A stretch of 35,472 nucleotides of DNA from Prorocentrum cordatum (GCA_963575745.1 CAUYUJ010003019.1:47501-82972), one strand, 5' to 3'. Shown: positions 10,217-19,924, counted from the first letter of the stretch. A program made the numbers and translations. Notes: generated by a model not told the origin, from the letters alone.

Positions 10217-11617
10217 TTGGCGTCTGTTGACCTCACTCTCTAGCATCTGCTTAGTGACAGCTGCCACTGCAGGAAAAGCACTGACAACCTGCTGCCACTG
10301 AGGCTCGTGCACCTCCCAAGTATTACGAGCTGAAGTGAACGTGGCAATATTGATGGGACGCAAAGCACCCTTGGCGACGGTCCATATCAATGATCGCGGT
10401 GGTCCAATCTCTCCTCTCACTTCGATCTGAGCGTGCTGTTGTGTCATCGTCCTGAACGCACCGCAAAACCTCGCCACAGCTTTAACGTGATCCTTTTTCC
10501 AAGGTGCGCACTCGATTTGAACACGTAAATTCGATCCTGGGAATGGAATCGCAAGGCCCTCAGTCAAGACTGCAGGTAAAGGTAGACCATTGTGCCCATC
10601 AACCGTATTCCTAATGATTGCATCCCACTTCTTTTTGATCGTCCAGAGCAGGTCCCTACTCGTATTGGGCTTGAAACTGATCTTAACACTGCCAAACATA
10701 TACCTGCCCGAATTGATACGTTCAGTTGTTTCACGATCCACTGCGTCCTTCTCGAGTTGGTCGCATCGCCCCAAACAATTATCAATAAGTTTTTGGCAAT
10801 CACTCCACGTTAGAAGTTGCTCTGCCCGCGCGCCATGATCAGACCAATTCGTCACCCACCCTTTCAACTCAATGTATGTCGGTTTGAAGTCCTGGAAACG
10901 CGAACTGGGAGATAATCCAGGCGGCCCACCGCCTCCAATACCACCACCAGCAGTAGTACGAGATACATCTGATCCAGCACCACTTCCATTATGTACTTGA
11001 CGCAGGGCCTCTTCAAACTTATTCATCCTCTCCTCCATCTTGTTAGCTCTGTCATCGTGCTTCTGCAATGTACTCTCCACGGCTTTGATATGATTGTTCG
11101 TGTTCTGAATGGTCTGTAGAATCTCCTCCTTGCTATCCTCTGCTTTGAAGAAATGGTCCATGACGAACCTCTCAAACCCAGTGGTGGCAGTTTTCATCAT
11201 CTCCTCACGTTGTTTTTGAATATCCCCTCCATTCCTCGGTCTCTTGTTTTCTTTATTTGTGTCCATAGCAGCGTTCATATTTGCATCAACCGTAGAGGAT
11301 GCACCCGACATAATTGCTTCTGAGATCTGTGATGGAATACCCCACTTATTAAGAAATGCTTTGTCGTCTTCACGCTGTCGTTTCCCTGATGCACTCTCTA
11401 AGGATCTTAAATCCGCAGCGTCCCAAGGTTCGAATTGATCCAAGTAGTCGAAATGATCCACACAGTCCTCTCGAGGTGTCAATGGGCAGTCAAGATCCTG
11501 ACTAGTATTCTGATGCCACTGAGCAACTGTCTCGTTCCAGCGCCCCAATCCAATTGCTTCCAACAAAGCTTGTCTCGACTCGGGTGTGTCGTACGACGTG
11601 GTCCCAAATACTTGCAC
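10214..11617 (-). CDS. E1 ORF1 protein
   Basis: 467 codons from a GTG at 11617; the frame is closed upstream by TAA at 11624-11626, and the first ATG is at 11311 (residue 103). The N-terminal hundred residues look protein-like (acidic, aromatic) and resemble the equivalent part of E2 ORF1, so initiation may be non-AUG or use an upstream exon. Residues 118-123 (KRPRNG region) are basic. A predicted coiled coil spans about 156-208, followed by a glycine-rich linker (about 220-235). The C-terminal half shares YIELKGW and a VQIECAPW motif with E2 ORF1 (YLTLSGW, VQCEPW). By analogy with L1 ORF1 this would be an RNA-binding chaperone that trimerises through the coiled coil. No zinc knuckle is seen. 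The family assignment rests on architecture and position only. Confidence 0.8.
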   Translation of the reverse strand: MQVFGTTSYDTPESRQALLEAIGLGRWNETVAQWHQNTSQDLDCPLTPREDCVDHFDYLDQFEPWDAADLRSLESASGKRQREDDKAFLNKWGIPSQISEAIMSGASSTVDANMNAAMDTNKENKRPRNGGDIQKQREEMMKTATTGFERFVMDHFFKAEDSKEEILQTIQNTNNHIKAVESTLQKHDDRANKMEERMNKFEEALRQVHNGSGAGSDVSRTTAGGGIGGGGPPGLSPSSRFQDFKPTYIELKGWVTNWSDHGARAEQLLTWSDCQKLIDNCLGRCDQLEKDAVDRETTERINSGRYMFGSVKISFKPNTSRDLLWTIKKKWDAIIRNTVDGHNGLPLPAVLTEGLAIPFPGSNLRVQIECAPWKKDHVKAVARFCGAFRTMTQQHAQIEVRGEIGPPRSLIWTVAKGALRPINIATFTSARNTWEVHEPQWQQVVSAFPAVAAVTKQMLESEVNRRQ

Positions 11618-11729
11618 GAAGAATTACGATATGCTCCTCAGGCTCTGCTGATCACTACCGCTGGCCTTGGCGGAGGTTGCCCAGGCAGGACAAAGTCAGC
11701 GGCTACGTGACCTTGAGCCGACACGTTAC
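11618..11729 (-). other. E1 5' region
   Basis: Short sequence between the open ORF1 frame and the degraded right target arm. It contains stops in the ORF1 frame and no recognisable promoter. The element may be slightly 5'-truncated, or the junction may have decayed. Confidence 0.4.
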
Positions 11730-12900
11730 TTGAGCCGGGGGACTCGTAGAGCTTCCTGACAGTATATAGTGTGGAAAAAACTCAAAGAACGATTTTTTTT
11801 CAGCCCAAGCAATTTCAGACCTCGGAAGATGACTTTAACAAAAAAACAAACAGTTTCGCAACCCATTTCGAGTATCAAACCGAGTTCAGACCTCTGAATT
11901 CGACAGGCGGGCGCGTCTGATGTCTGCAAACACTCATGTGATTCCCAGCCCTGCAGCCCCGCTACAGCCCGAGCTTCTGTGGAGAAAACCGACAGTATTG
12001 ACTCGAATACTAGAATAGTTTCGCGAACCTAGTTCGAGCAGCAGACCGAGTTCAGAGCTCTCGAATCGACCGACAGACGCGCCTGAGGTGTGGAAATAGA
12101 TATCTGTGAACCGCAGCACTGTAGCCCCCCCCCAGCACGAGTTGAGTGCAGAAAAGTGAGAGCACTTCTCAAGATAATACGCAGAATACGAATAGTTTCG
12201 CGAACTCAGCTCGGACAACAGGCCGAGTTCAGAGCTTTCGGTCCAATGGACGAACGCAACTGACGATTCCCCATCGATGTCTGTGACAATGAGCCCTGTA
12301 GCTTCCCTACAGCTCGAGTCAAGTACAGAAAACCGAGAGAAAAGAGATAATGAACAAAAAAAGAAATAAAAAAGATTAACAAAAAAAAAACTAAACAGAA
12401 AAAAAAAAATAAAATAATAGAAGAACAAAACGCGTCCCTTTCAAGATGACTCGAATTATACGAATAGGTTTGCGGACCTAGCTCGGCTAGCAGACCGAGT
12501 TCAGACCTCTGGATTTAACAGGCGAACGCGCCTGATAATTCTGAATGCGATAGGTGTGCTTACCAGCTCTGTGGCTGCTCTACAGCTCGAGTTCAGTACA
12601 AAATACCGACAACGCGTGACAAGATGACTCGAAACGGCCGTTCCCGCCGGGACGCTTTTTGGCCTTCAAAGTCACCCGATCGAGCTGAGATCAAGATGGC
12701 GAGCGGGAATAAGATCGAATACGACGGGAAAAAATAATAGAGCTCTAACGAATTGTCAAATTTTGAGGACAAAATTTTCAAACGACCAAAAGTCACCAAA
12801 AGGTGTGTCGAGATTTTTCTTGCCAACTAGCTCTCCAGCGCTCCGGAATTACTCTAAGGGAAGCTCTACGAGTTACTTGCTAAGGGAAGCCCGTCGAGAT
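11730..12900 (+). repeat. Composite satellite unit U2
   Basis: Right hairpin arm remnant, standard head (GGGGGACTCGTAGAGCTTCC, TATATAGTGTGG), diverged monomers, one standard monomer near 12445, and the conserved tail (about 12632-12830). It ends with short copies of the AAGGGAAGCTCTACGAGTTA block. An A-rich tract interrupts it at 12343-12427. Confidence 0.8.
12343..12427 (+). repeat. A-rich insertion in a monomer
   Basis: About 85 bp of almost pure A with scattered other bases. It sits where other monomers read continuously from ACCGAGAG to the CAAGATGACTCG motif, so it is an insertion relative to the repeat. Confidence 0.7.
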
Positions 12901-12907
12901 TTTTCTT

Positions 12908-13185
12908 GCCACTAAAAATAAAGATATAAAAAAAAAAAAATCCTATTCTGTAACTATAACAGAAAAAAAAACAAAAAGCTAAGAAGGAAAAAAAAAAAAA
13001 AAAACAAATATACTAAAGAAAAAAGAAATCAAACAAAAAAAAAACAAAAAAGAAAATACTAAAAACCTATAAACTAATAAAACAAAAACTAAAAAGACTA
13101 TAATAAAAATAATGAAATAATAATGACCAATAAAAATATAAAAACATAGTAACTTTAAAAAAAAAAAAACAAAAAAAACTATCTC
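12908..13185 (+). repeat. Long A-rich low-complexity tract
   Basis: About 280 bp of A-rich sequence with scattered T, C and G. It splits the normally continuous tail context (CGAGATTTTTCTTGCCA, then ACTAGCTCTCCAGC). No gene is present. Confidence 0.75.
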
Positions 13186-13383
13186 AAAGCTCTCCAGCTC
13201 CCCGGAATTACTTTTAAGCTTCCAGCAATAACTTGCTAAGGGAAGCTCTACGAGTTAAACCCAGAGAGCAAAGAGAACACACACCGGAAAACCTTCCTGG
13301 CAAGCCCACGGAAGCTCGCGTGAAGTTTTTCTGGGGCTCCGGGGCGCCCCCCGCAGGCAGCGCTTCCAAAGCGCTTCCACGAA
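13186..13383 (+). repeat. Unit end block and short unassigned stretch
   Basis: The CCGGAATTACTTTTAAGC block ends with GGAAGCTCTACGAGTTA near 13258. Its ends form an inverted repeat with the ACTCGTAGAGCTTCC of unit heads. The remaining 125 bp to the next hairpin unit is unassigned and holds no gene. Confidence 0.6.
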
Positions 13384-14519
13384 CTGGACGCCGGCGGTAA
13401 ACCGTCAACCTTGGTTACCGCCGGGAGACTCGTAGAGCTTCCAGCTCGACTGAAATTGAGAACACCGAGGACCTACCAACATTCCGACTTATAGTACATA
13501 TTTTGTGTCCTCTCAATGCGACAGACGGACGCGTCTGATGTCTGCGAGTCGACTTCTATCATTACCAGCCCTGCAGCCCCCCTACAGCCCGAGTTGAGTG
13601 CAGAAAACTGACAGCACCTCTCAGGATGACTCCAACAATACAGTAGTTTCGCAGACCTAATTCGGGCAGCAGACGAGTTCCGAGCTCTGGTCTCCGCAGG
13701 CGGATGCGCCTGATGTCTCTAAATCGATTACTGTCCCCAGCAGCACTGTAGCCTCCCCCAAGCACGAAATACCGACAGCACTTCTCAGGATGACTCGAAC
13801 AATACGAATAGTTTTGCGAACCTAGCTCGAGCAGCAGGCCGAGTTCAGTGCTCTCGAGTCAACGAACAAAGGCGCCTGGTGATTTCCAATAGATTTCTGT
13901 GACTACGAGCTCTGTAGCTGCCCTACGGCTGGACTTAAGTACAGAAAACCGAAGGCGCCTGTCAAGATGACCCAAATAATACGAATAGGTTTGCGGACCT
14001 AGCTCGGCTAGCAGACCGAGTTCAGACCTCTAGATTTAACAGGCGAACGCGCCTAATGATTCTTACTGCGATAGGTGTGCTTGCCAGCTCTGTAGCTGTC
14101 TTAGAGCTCGAGTTAAGACCATAAAACCGAGAGTTTCTATGAAGATTACTCGAATAATACGAACACGTTTCCGGACCTAGCTCGGCTCACAGACCGAGTT
14201 GAGACCTCTGGGTTCAACAGGCGAAAGCGCCTGATCATTCTGCATGCATAGCTGTGCTTACCAGCTCTGTAGCTGCCCTAGGAGCTCGAGTTAGTTTCAT
14301 AAAAACCGACAGCGCGTATCAAGATACTCGAAACGGTCGATCCCGCCACAGTGGCATTGTGGCCTTCCAAGATACCCGTCGAGCTGAGATCAAGATGGCA
14401 AAAAAAGGCTACAAAATACAAAGCGGGAATAAGATCGAATATCACGGGAAAAATACTAGAGCTCTAACGAATGGTCAAATTTCGAGAACAAAATTTTCAA
14501 CCGAGCAAAAGTCAGCAAA
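13384..14519 (+). repeat. Composite satellite unit U3
   Basis: Begins with CTGGACG and an intact hairpin (13391-13424), followed by a variant head (GAGACTCGTAGAGCTTCC), diverged monomers, standard monomers starting near 13968 and 14146, and the conserved tail (about 14331-14519). The tail is cut short at CAGCAAA by the next hairpin terminus. Confidence 0.8.
13391..13424 (+). repeat. Empty hairpin target site T3
   Basis: Perfect 10-bp arms, with a loop of the CAACCTTGGTT variant, the same variant found at the E2 3' junction. Confidence 0.85.
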
Positions 14520-14552
14520 CTGGGCGCCGGCGGTAAACCGTCAACCTTTCTT
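14520..14552 (+). repeat. Left half of hairpin target occupied by E3, with TSD
   Basis: CTGGGCG, arm CCGGCGGTAA, then the loop to CAACCTTTCTT at 14542-14552. The same 11 bases recur at 16482-16492 on the other side of the insertion, an exact TSD. Confidence 0.9.
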
Positions 14553-15060
14553 TTGCTTTCCTCGGAGCCCACAGGGACAGAGGAGTCCCCGCTCAAGATT
14601 CAGGTCCGCAGCAGCGGAGCAGATGCTCGCCATCCAACACGAAGCATCCACGACTCGCCAAAAGCGAGACAGCGGACAACCTACAAGGGATGCGAGTTAG
14701 TAAACGTCTCACCACGGGGAGTGCACAACAAGGCGAAGCCTTAGAATATGACATGAAGCAACATGTGCAGAAGCCACATTACACTAAAGCGGTCAACAAT
14801 TACGCAACTCCAGTATACAAGAGGTTACCAACACGAAACTTTGGATACACATGATTATTGAGGGAGATCCACACTGTTCCGAAATCAGCCACAGCCGACC
14901 AACAGGCAGACCAATCGTTTGGAAGGGAAGGAAACACCCTAACCGTATATATGCGAAGTCCCAAGAAGATAAGCTCCCATTGGGCAGAAAAGGGTCGCTT
15001 CAACCCGTGCTGAGTTTTGGGAGCCAGTTCAATAACGTTTCAACCAACACAGCGATAACT

Positions 15061-16221
15061 CTAATCCATCGTCTCCAATAGGCGTCCAAGGAAGTGTTGT
15101 GCGAGAGACCGATAATGAATAGCAAGCCCATCGTGTGCGACTATGTCCTGGAGGGTTCGGAGCATGTCGGGATAACATCCATACTCGAGGAGGTCAGCCC
15201 ATTCGTGCAAGAAATGATCCCTCTCCTCCCGAGGGCAGCTTGTGTAAGCCGCTAAGAAGTCGACAACCCATTCAGTCTGCGCACTTTCGAACTCACTATC
15301 ACTCGATTCCCCATCGTCATGGTATTTTGGAAACAACATCATGTACGCTCGCAGTCGACTCGGGTCCACATGTGGCCTCGGAAGGAGATGCTGGCATACA
15401 TCCTCAAACATCTCCTCAAACATCTCCTCACACATCTCCTCTGGATCTCTGTCTTCCACTGTTGGGTCCGCACTCGCTCCAACCTCGGACGAAGCTTGAT
15501 TGGAAGAAACTTGATTGGAGCAAACTGGATTGGAAGAACCTTGATTTGAAGCTCCAACCTCTGTCGAAGCGCCAACCTCTGACGAAGCTCCAACCTCTGA
15601 CGAAGCTTCCACTGTTGGGTCCGCACTCGCACCAACCTCTGACGAAGCTCCAACCTGGTTTGAAGACACTTGATTGGAAGAACCTTGATTTGAAGGACTG
15701 CTCTGGTTGGAACAACTGCCCAATTGATTTGAAGAAACTTGATTGGAAGAACCTTGAATTGAATAACTGCCATGATTTAAAGCACTGCCCTGGTTTGAAG
15801 AACGGCCATCGCTTTCCTCTCGCCCCCTCTTGTCGCCTCTTTCCCTGCCTGAAACTCGAGCGGAAGAACTGCCCACCACTGGACCGCTAGGCCTGAAAAC
15901 TTGAGCGGAAGAACTGAGGCCGTCAGAATGCACCTGCGAAGGACCAACATGTTCGCCGAGGGCACCAGCCAGATAGATTGTGGCGGGAGCGCGTGTGGTG
16001 TCGAACGGAACGGTAAACAAGCTATAGTCCACCTCAATCTGCCTCCAGGCAGCCAGAGTCAATCTACGGGTCTTGCGCTTCCATCTGATCGATTTGGGAC
16101 CAGACACGGGGGACAGAGTAGGGGAAGTATGAGTGTTGTAACATGCATGCCAGTCGTGACTTATCTGAGACCGCTCACTTGAGTTTGAATACCAAGGGGG
16201 TCCACCAAGAGAAGACAACAT
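15061..16221 (-). CDS. Unknown protein carried by E3
   Basis: 386 codons from ATG (16221) to TAG. I do not recognise the family. Residues 1-90 contain a basic patch (KSIRWKRKTRRL, about 43-55). Residues about 141-256 are low-complexity tandem repeats of SSNQ/GSSNQVSSNQ type followed by SSEVGAS and ADPTVE copies. An acidic segment (EEMCEEMFEEMFEDV, about 261-275) precedes a likely helical C-terminal domain (about 276-386) rich in Leu, Trp and His. There are no reverse transcriptase, endonuclease, zinc-finger or transposase motifs. The frame is intact across the repeats, which suggests some constraint or a recent insertion. It could be a captured host gene or an accessory protein that helps trans-mobilisation; neither is shown by the sequence. 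Confidence 0.65.
   Translation of the reverse strand: MLSSLGGPPWYSNSSERSQISHDWHACYNTHTSPTLSPVSGPKSIRWKRKTRRLTLAAWRQIEVDYSLFTVPFDTTRAPATIYLAGALGEHVGPSQVHSDGLSSSAQVFRPSGPVVGSSSARVSGRERGDKRGREESDGRSSNQGSALNHGSYSIQGSSNQVSSNQLGSCSNQSSPSNQGSSNQVSSNQVGASSEVGASADPTVEASSEVGASSEVGASTEVGASNQGSSNPVCSNQVSSNQASSEVGASADPTVEDRDPEEMCEEMFEEMFEDVCQHLLPRPHVDPSRLRAYMMLFPKYHDDGESSDSEFESAQTEWVVDFLAAYTSCPREERDHFLHEWADLLEYGCYPDMLRTLQDIVAHDGLAIHYRSLAQHFLGRLLETMD
15454..15801 (-). repeat. Coding minisatellite in E3
   Basis: Short tandem repeats in several phases (TTGATTGGAAGAA-type and CCAACCTCTGACGAAGC-type on the plus strand) encoding the SSNQ and SEVGAS repeats. Repeat lengths are mostly multiples of three, so the frame is kept. 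Confidence 0.75.
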
Positions 16222-16481
16222 CGATTAGAGAATAAAAGAAAACTGCAACCAATCTGGAGATCTGTTATCTGTAATGCGTCCTGAGTGCACAACAAATCCA
16301 CACACGATTGAAAACTGGCAAGAGTGCAGAGATCGGGCACCGCGATGGCTGTCACGGAGTCTGCGCTTGACTGCGTGCGTGCCCTCGTAACGTAAGCGGA
16401 ACACAAGCTTTGCTGGCGTAGGGGCTCTAAACTGGAGGCGAGGTCCAGGCAGAGTTTAAAACCCCTGTCGGATGCGAAGAG

Positions 16482-17675
16482 CAACCTTTCTTACCGCCGG
16501 GGGACTCGTAGAGCTTCCTGACAATATATAATGTGGAAAAGAATTTCAGAGAACGACTAGTTTTTCAGCCGAAGCGATTATACACCTCTCAAGATGACTC
16601 TAACAAAACAAACGAACAGTTTTCCAATCGAGCTCGAGTATGAAACCGAGTTCAGACCTCTGAGTGCGACAGGCAGACGCGTCTGATCTCTGCGGATCGA
16701 TTCCTGTGATTACCAGCTCTGAAACCCCCCATACAGCCTGTTAAGTGCAGAAAACCGAGAGTACCTCTCAGAATGACTCGAATAATACAACAGTTTCGCA
16801 GATCTCGTTCGAGCAGCAGACCGAGTTCCGAGCTCTCGGTTCGACGAGCGGACGTGCCTGATGTCTCGAAATCGACTCCTGTGACCAGCAGCACTGTAGC
16901 CCTCCCCCAGCACGATTCAAGTACAGAAAACCGAGAAATTTCTCAAGATGACTCGAACAGTAGCAATAGGTTCGCGAACCTAGCTCGGGAAGCAGGCCGA
17001 GTTCAGAGCTCGTGATTCAACAGACAAACGCGCCTGATGATTCGCAATCGATTTCTGTGATTGTCAGCTCTGTGGCTGCCCTAGCGATCGAGTTAAGTAC
17101 GAACAACCGAGAGCGTCTGCTACAATAAATCAAATAATACGAATAGGTTTGCAACTCTAGCTCGGCTAACAGACCGAGTTCAGACCTCTGGATTCAACGG
17201 GCGAACGCGCCTGATCATTCTGAATGCATTAGCCGTGCTGACCAGCTCTTTAGTTGTCCTGAAGCACGAGTTATCTTGAGAAAACCGACAGCGCGTATCA
17301 AGATGACTCGAAACGGCCGTTCCCGCCCGTGTGCTTTTTGGTCTTCAAAGTTACCCGATCGAGCTGAGATCAAGATGGCGTGCGGAAATAAGATCGAATA
17401 TCATGGGAAAAAATACTAGAGCTCTAACGAATTGTCAAATTTCGAGAACAAAATTTTCAACCGAGCAAAAGTCACCAAAAGGTCCGTCGAGATTTTTCTT
17501 GCCAACTAGCTCTCCAGCTCCCCGGAATTACTCCTAAGCTTCCAGCAATAACTTGCTAAGGGAAGCTCTACGAGTTAAGTTTTGTCGAGATTTTCTTGCC
17601 AACTAGCTCTCCAGCGCTCCGGAATTACTCTAAAGCTTCCAGCAATAACTTGCTAAGGGAAGCTCTACGAGTTAC
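16482..17675 (+). repeat. Composite satellite unit U4, with E3 right TSD
   Basis: CAACCTTTCTT (16482-16492), the right hairpin arm, standard head (TATATAATGTGG), about four monomers, the conserved tail (about 17311-17515), then two successive end blocks (GGAATTACTC to CTCTACGAGTTA) finishing near 17578 and 17675. Confidence 0.8.
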
Positions 17676-17802
17676 GCTTGCATGCGTGCGGGCTCGCGTT
17701 GAAGCTTGCCGGAAGCTCTCCCGGACCAGTTGCCGGCTCGAACGACCTGCTGCGAGAATTCTGGACCGGCGGAGATGGGCTGCTGGCGAGCACCAGGGTG
17801 GA
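17676..17802 (+). repeat. Duplicated 125-bp block
   Basis: Sequence with GAAGCTCTCCCGGACCAG and GGAGATGGGCTGCTGGCGAG recurs almost unchanged at 27603-27723, in both cases directly after a CTCTACGAGTTA end block. Open frames crossing it are short and not convincing. Confidence 0.75.
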
Positions 17803-18139
17803 GCTAGTTGGCCCACCCGGCTGAGGCGGACAATGTGACAACTTTTTGATGGTTTTGCGATTTTTTGAAAGATATTTGACAATTCATTTTGAGAAAGCAG
17901 ATTTTTATCCGAGCATTGACATATTAACTTTGTTCTCCGAGCAGCTCAGCCTTCTAGAACCATTTTCAGTACCAGTTCACTTGGAGGAACCGACTTCATG
18001 TTAACCCCTAAAAATCTTCACTTCAAGTGAAAAGCTCCCAGAAGCTATCGCGTTGATCCTGAGCTCTCTGACGGATGCAAGGAGCTCTACGAGGTTTCCG
18101 GCGGTGACCAGGTTGACGGTTTACCGCCGGCGCCAGTTT
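17803..18139 (-). mobile_element. Hairpin-ended dispersed repeat, inverted copy M2
   Basis: Reverse-complement relative of 3725-4075 and 31372-31710. It begins with GGTGGAGCTAGTTGGCCC and ends with the hairpin and GCGCCAGT. It is the only copy of the hairpin terminus in reverse orientation in this window, which argues that this terminus is a real mobile boundary and not just a phase of a tandem array. Confidence 0.7.
18098..18130 (-). repeat. Empty hairpin target T5, inverted
   Basis: Arms CCGGCGGTGA and TTTACCGCCGG with loop variant complementary to CAACCTGGTC, like the copy at 31378-31410. Unoccupied. Confidence 0.8.
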
Positions 18140-18169
18140 CTTGCCAACTAGCTCTCCAGCGCTCCGGAA

Positions 18170-18810
18170 CTGGGCGCCGGCGGTAAACCGTCAACCTTGG
18201 TTACCGCCGGGGAACTCGTAGAGCTTCCAAGCTCGACTTCAGTTGAGAAAACCGAGAGCACCTACCAACATTCTTACTCATAGTGAATATTTTTTGACCT
18301 CTGAATGCGACAAGCGGACGCGTCTGATCAGACCGAGTTCAGATCTCTCAATGCGACAGGCGGACGCGTCTGATGTCTGCGAATCGGCTCATGTGATTAC
18401 CAGCCCTGCAGCCCCCCTACAGCCCCAGTTAAGTGCAGAAAACCGACAGCATCTCTCAGGATGACTCGAATAATATAATAGTTTCGCAGACCTGTTTCGA
18501 GCAGCAGACCAAGTTCTGAGCTCCGAATCGACCAACGAACGCGCCTGATGTGTGCAAATCGATTTCTATGACCCGCAGCACTGTAGCCTGAGTGCAGAAA
18601 ATTGAGAGCACTTTTCACGATGATTCGGACAATACGAATAGTTTCGCGAACCTAGCTCGGGCAGCAGGCCGAGTTGAGAGCTCTCGATACAACATACAAA
18701 CGCGCCCGATAATTCTCAATCGATTTCTCTGACTGGGCTATGTAGCTGTCTACAGCTCGATTTAAGTACAGAAAATACCGAGAGCGTTTGTCAAGATGAC
18801 TAGAATAATA
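18170..18810 (+). repeat. Composite satellite unit U5, left part
   Basis: Intact hairpin, variant head (GGGGAACTCGTAGAGCTTCC) and monomers. It is nearly identical to 26155-26755. At 18810 it is interrupted within a monomer (AATAATA) by unit U6, and the expected continuation (CGAATAGATTT) resumes at 19925. Confidence 0.8.
18177..18210 (+). repeat. Empty hairpin target site T6
   Basis: Perfect 10-bp arms, loop variant CAACCTTGGTT. Unoccupied. Confidence 0.85.
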
Positions 18811-19924
18811 CTGGGCGCCGGCGGTAAACCGTCAACCTTTCTTACCGCCGGGGGACTCGTAGAGCTTCCTGACAATATATAATGTAGAAAGAATTTCAGA
18901 GAACGACTAGTTTTTCAGCCGAAGCGATTATAGACCTCTCAAGATGACTCTAACAAACCAAACGAACTGTTTTCCAATCGAGCTCGAGTATGAAACCGAG
19001 CTCAGACCTCTCAATGCGACAGCCGGACGCGTCTGACGTCTGCGGATCGATTGCTGTGATTACCAGCTCGGCAGCCCACCATACAGCCTGAGTTAACTGC
19101 AGGAAACCGAGAGTACCTCTCAGGATGACTCGAATAATACAACAGTTTCGCGAATCTCGTTCGAGCAGCAGACCGAGTTCCGAGCTCTCGGTTCGACGAA
19201 CGGACGCGCCTGATGTCTCGAAATCGATTCCTGTGACCAGCAGCACTGTAGCCCTCTCCCGGTACGATTTCAGTAAAGAAAACCGAGAGCACTTCTCAAG
19301 ATCACTCGAACACTACTAATAGGTTCGCGAACCTAGCTCGGGAAGCAGGCCGATTTCAGGGCTCTTGGTTCAACAGACGAACGCGCCTGATAATTCTCAA
19401 TCGATTTCTGTGCTTATCAGCTCTGTGGCTGCCCTACAGATCGAGTTAAGTACGAAAAACCGAGAGCGTCTGCTAGAATGACTCGAATAATACGAATAGG
19501 TTTGCGACCCTAGCTCGGCTAGCAGACCGAGTTCAGACCTCTGGATTCAACAGGCGAACGCGCCTTATCATTCTGAATGCATTAGCTGTGCTTACCAGCT
19601 CTGTAGTTGTCCTGAAGCTCGAGTTACCTTGAGAAAACCGACAGCGCGTATCAAGATGACTCGAAACGACCGTTCCCGCCACAGTGCTTTTGGCCTTTAA
19701 AGTTACCCGATCGAGCTGAGATCAAGATGGCGAGCGGGAATAAGATCGAATAGCATGGGAAAAAATACTAGAGCTCTAACGAATGGTCAAATTTCGAGAA
19801 CGAAATTTTCAATCGACCAAAAGGCAAAAGGTCCGTCGAGATTTTTCTTGCCAACTAGCTCTCCAGCTCCCCGGAATTACTCTTAAGCTTCCAGCAATAA
19901 CTTGCTAAGGGAAGCTCTACGAGT
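18811..19924 (+). mobile_element. Composite unit U6 nested inside U5
   Basis: About 1.1 kb beginning CTGGGCGCCGG with a hairpin at 18818-18851, standard head, monomers, tail (about 19663-19855) and end block GGAAGCTCTACGAGTTA. Its head carries ACTCGTAGAGCTTCC and its end GGAAGCTCTACGAGT, a 15-bp inverted pair. Comparison with the uninterrupted copy at 26755 shows that it sits precisely between AATAATA and CGAATAG, with at most a TA duplication. This is the best evidence in the window that the composite unit itself can move as one piece. Confidence 0.65.
18818..18851 (+). repeat. Empty hairpin target site T7
   Basis: Perfect 10-bp arms, loop variant CAACCTTTCTT, identical to the TSD of E3 and the E1 left junction. 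Unoccupied. Confidence 0.85.

Larger units (their letters stand above)
5940..11729 (-). mobile_element. Non-LTR retrotransposon E1, full length
   Basis: About 5.8 kb on the minus strand inside a hairpin target. In element sense it has a short 5' region, ORF1 (ending at 10214), one UGA, ORF2 in the same frame (to 6224), a 284-bp 3' UTR and a short A tail reading CCGCAAAAAG at the junction. It has no LTRs. The endonuclease, reverse transcriptase and RNase H-like motifs place it among LINE-type elements with an APE-like endonuclease. Both ORFs are intact, so it could be young or active. Its 3' junction is at exactly the same target nucleotide as those of E2, E3 and E4. The right (5') junction is imperfect, and the TSD there is not clean. 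Confidence 0.88.
14553..16481 (-). mobile_element. Non-autonomous retroelement E3
   Basis: 1929 bp flanked by a perfect 11-bp TSD (CAACCTTTCTT) in the same loop position and orientation as the LINEs E1, E2 and E4. In element sense its 3' end reads GAGGAAAGCAAAAG, a short A-rich tail like the others. It contains one ORF (15061-16221) unrelated by eye to ORF1 or ORF2, about 260 bp of 5' UTR and about 510 bp of 3' UTR. A GAA-loop hairpin (AAGGC, GAA, GCCTT at 14730-14742) resembles those in the E1 and E4 3' UTRs. It is probably mobilised in trans by a LINE of the E1/E2 type. Confidence 0.8.

Noticed and set aside
12480-12560. tRNA-like look of the monomer (TAGCTCGGCTAGCAGA and GGATTCAAC, resembling A and B boxes)
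   Set aside because: The spacing of about 32 nt is shorter than in tRNA, the B box has an extra T, and no acceptor stem or anticodon arm can be drawn.
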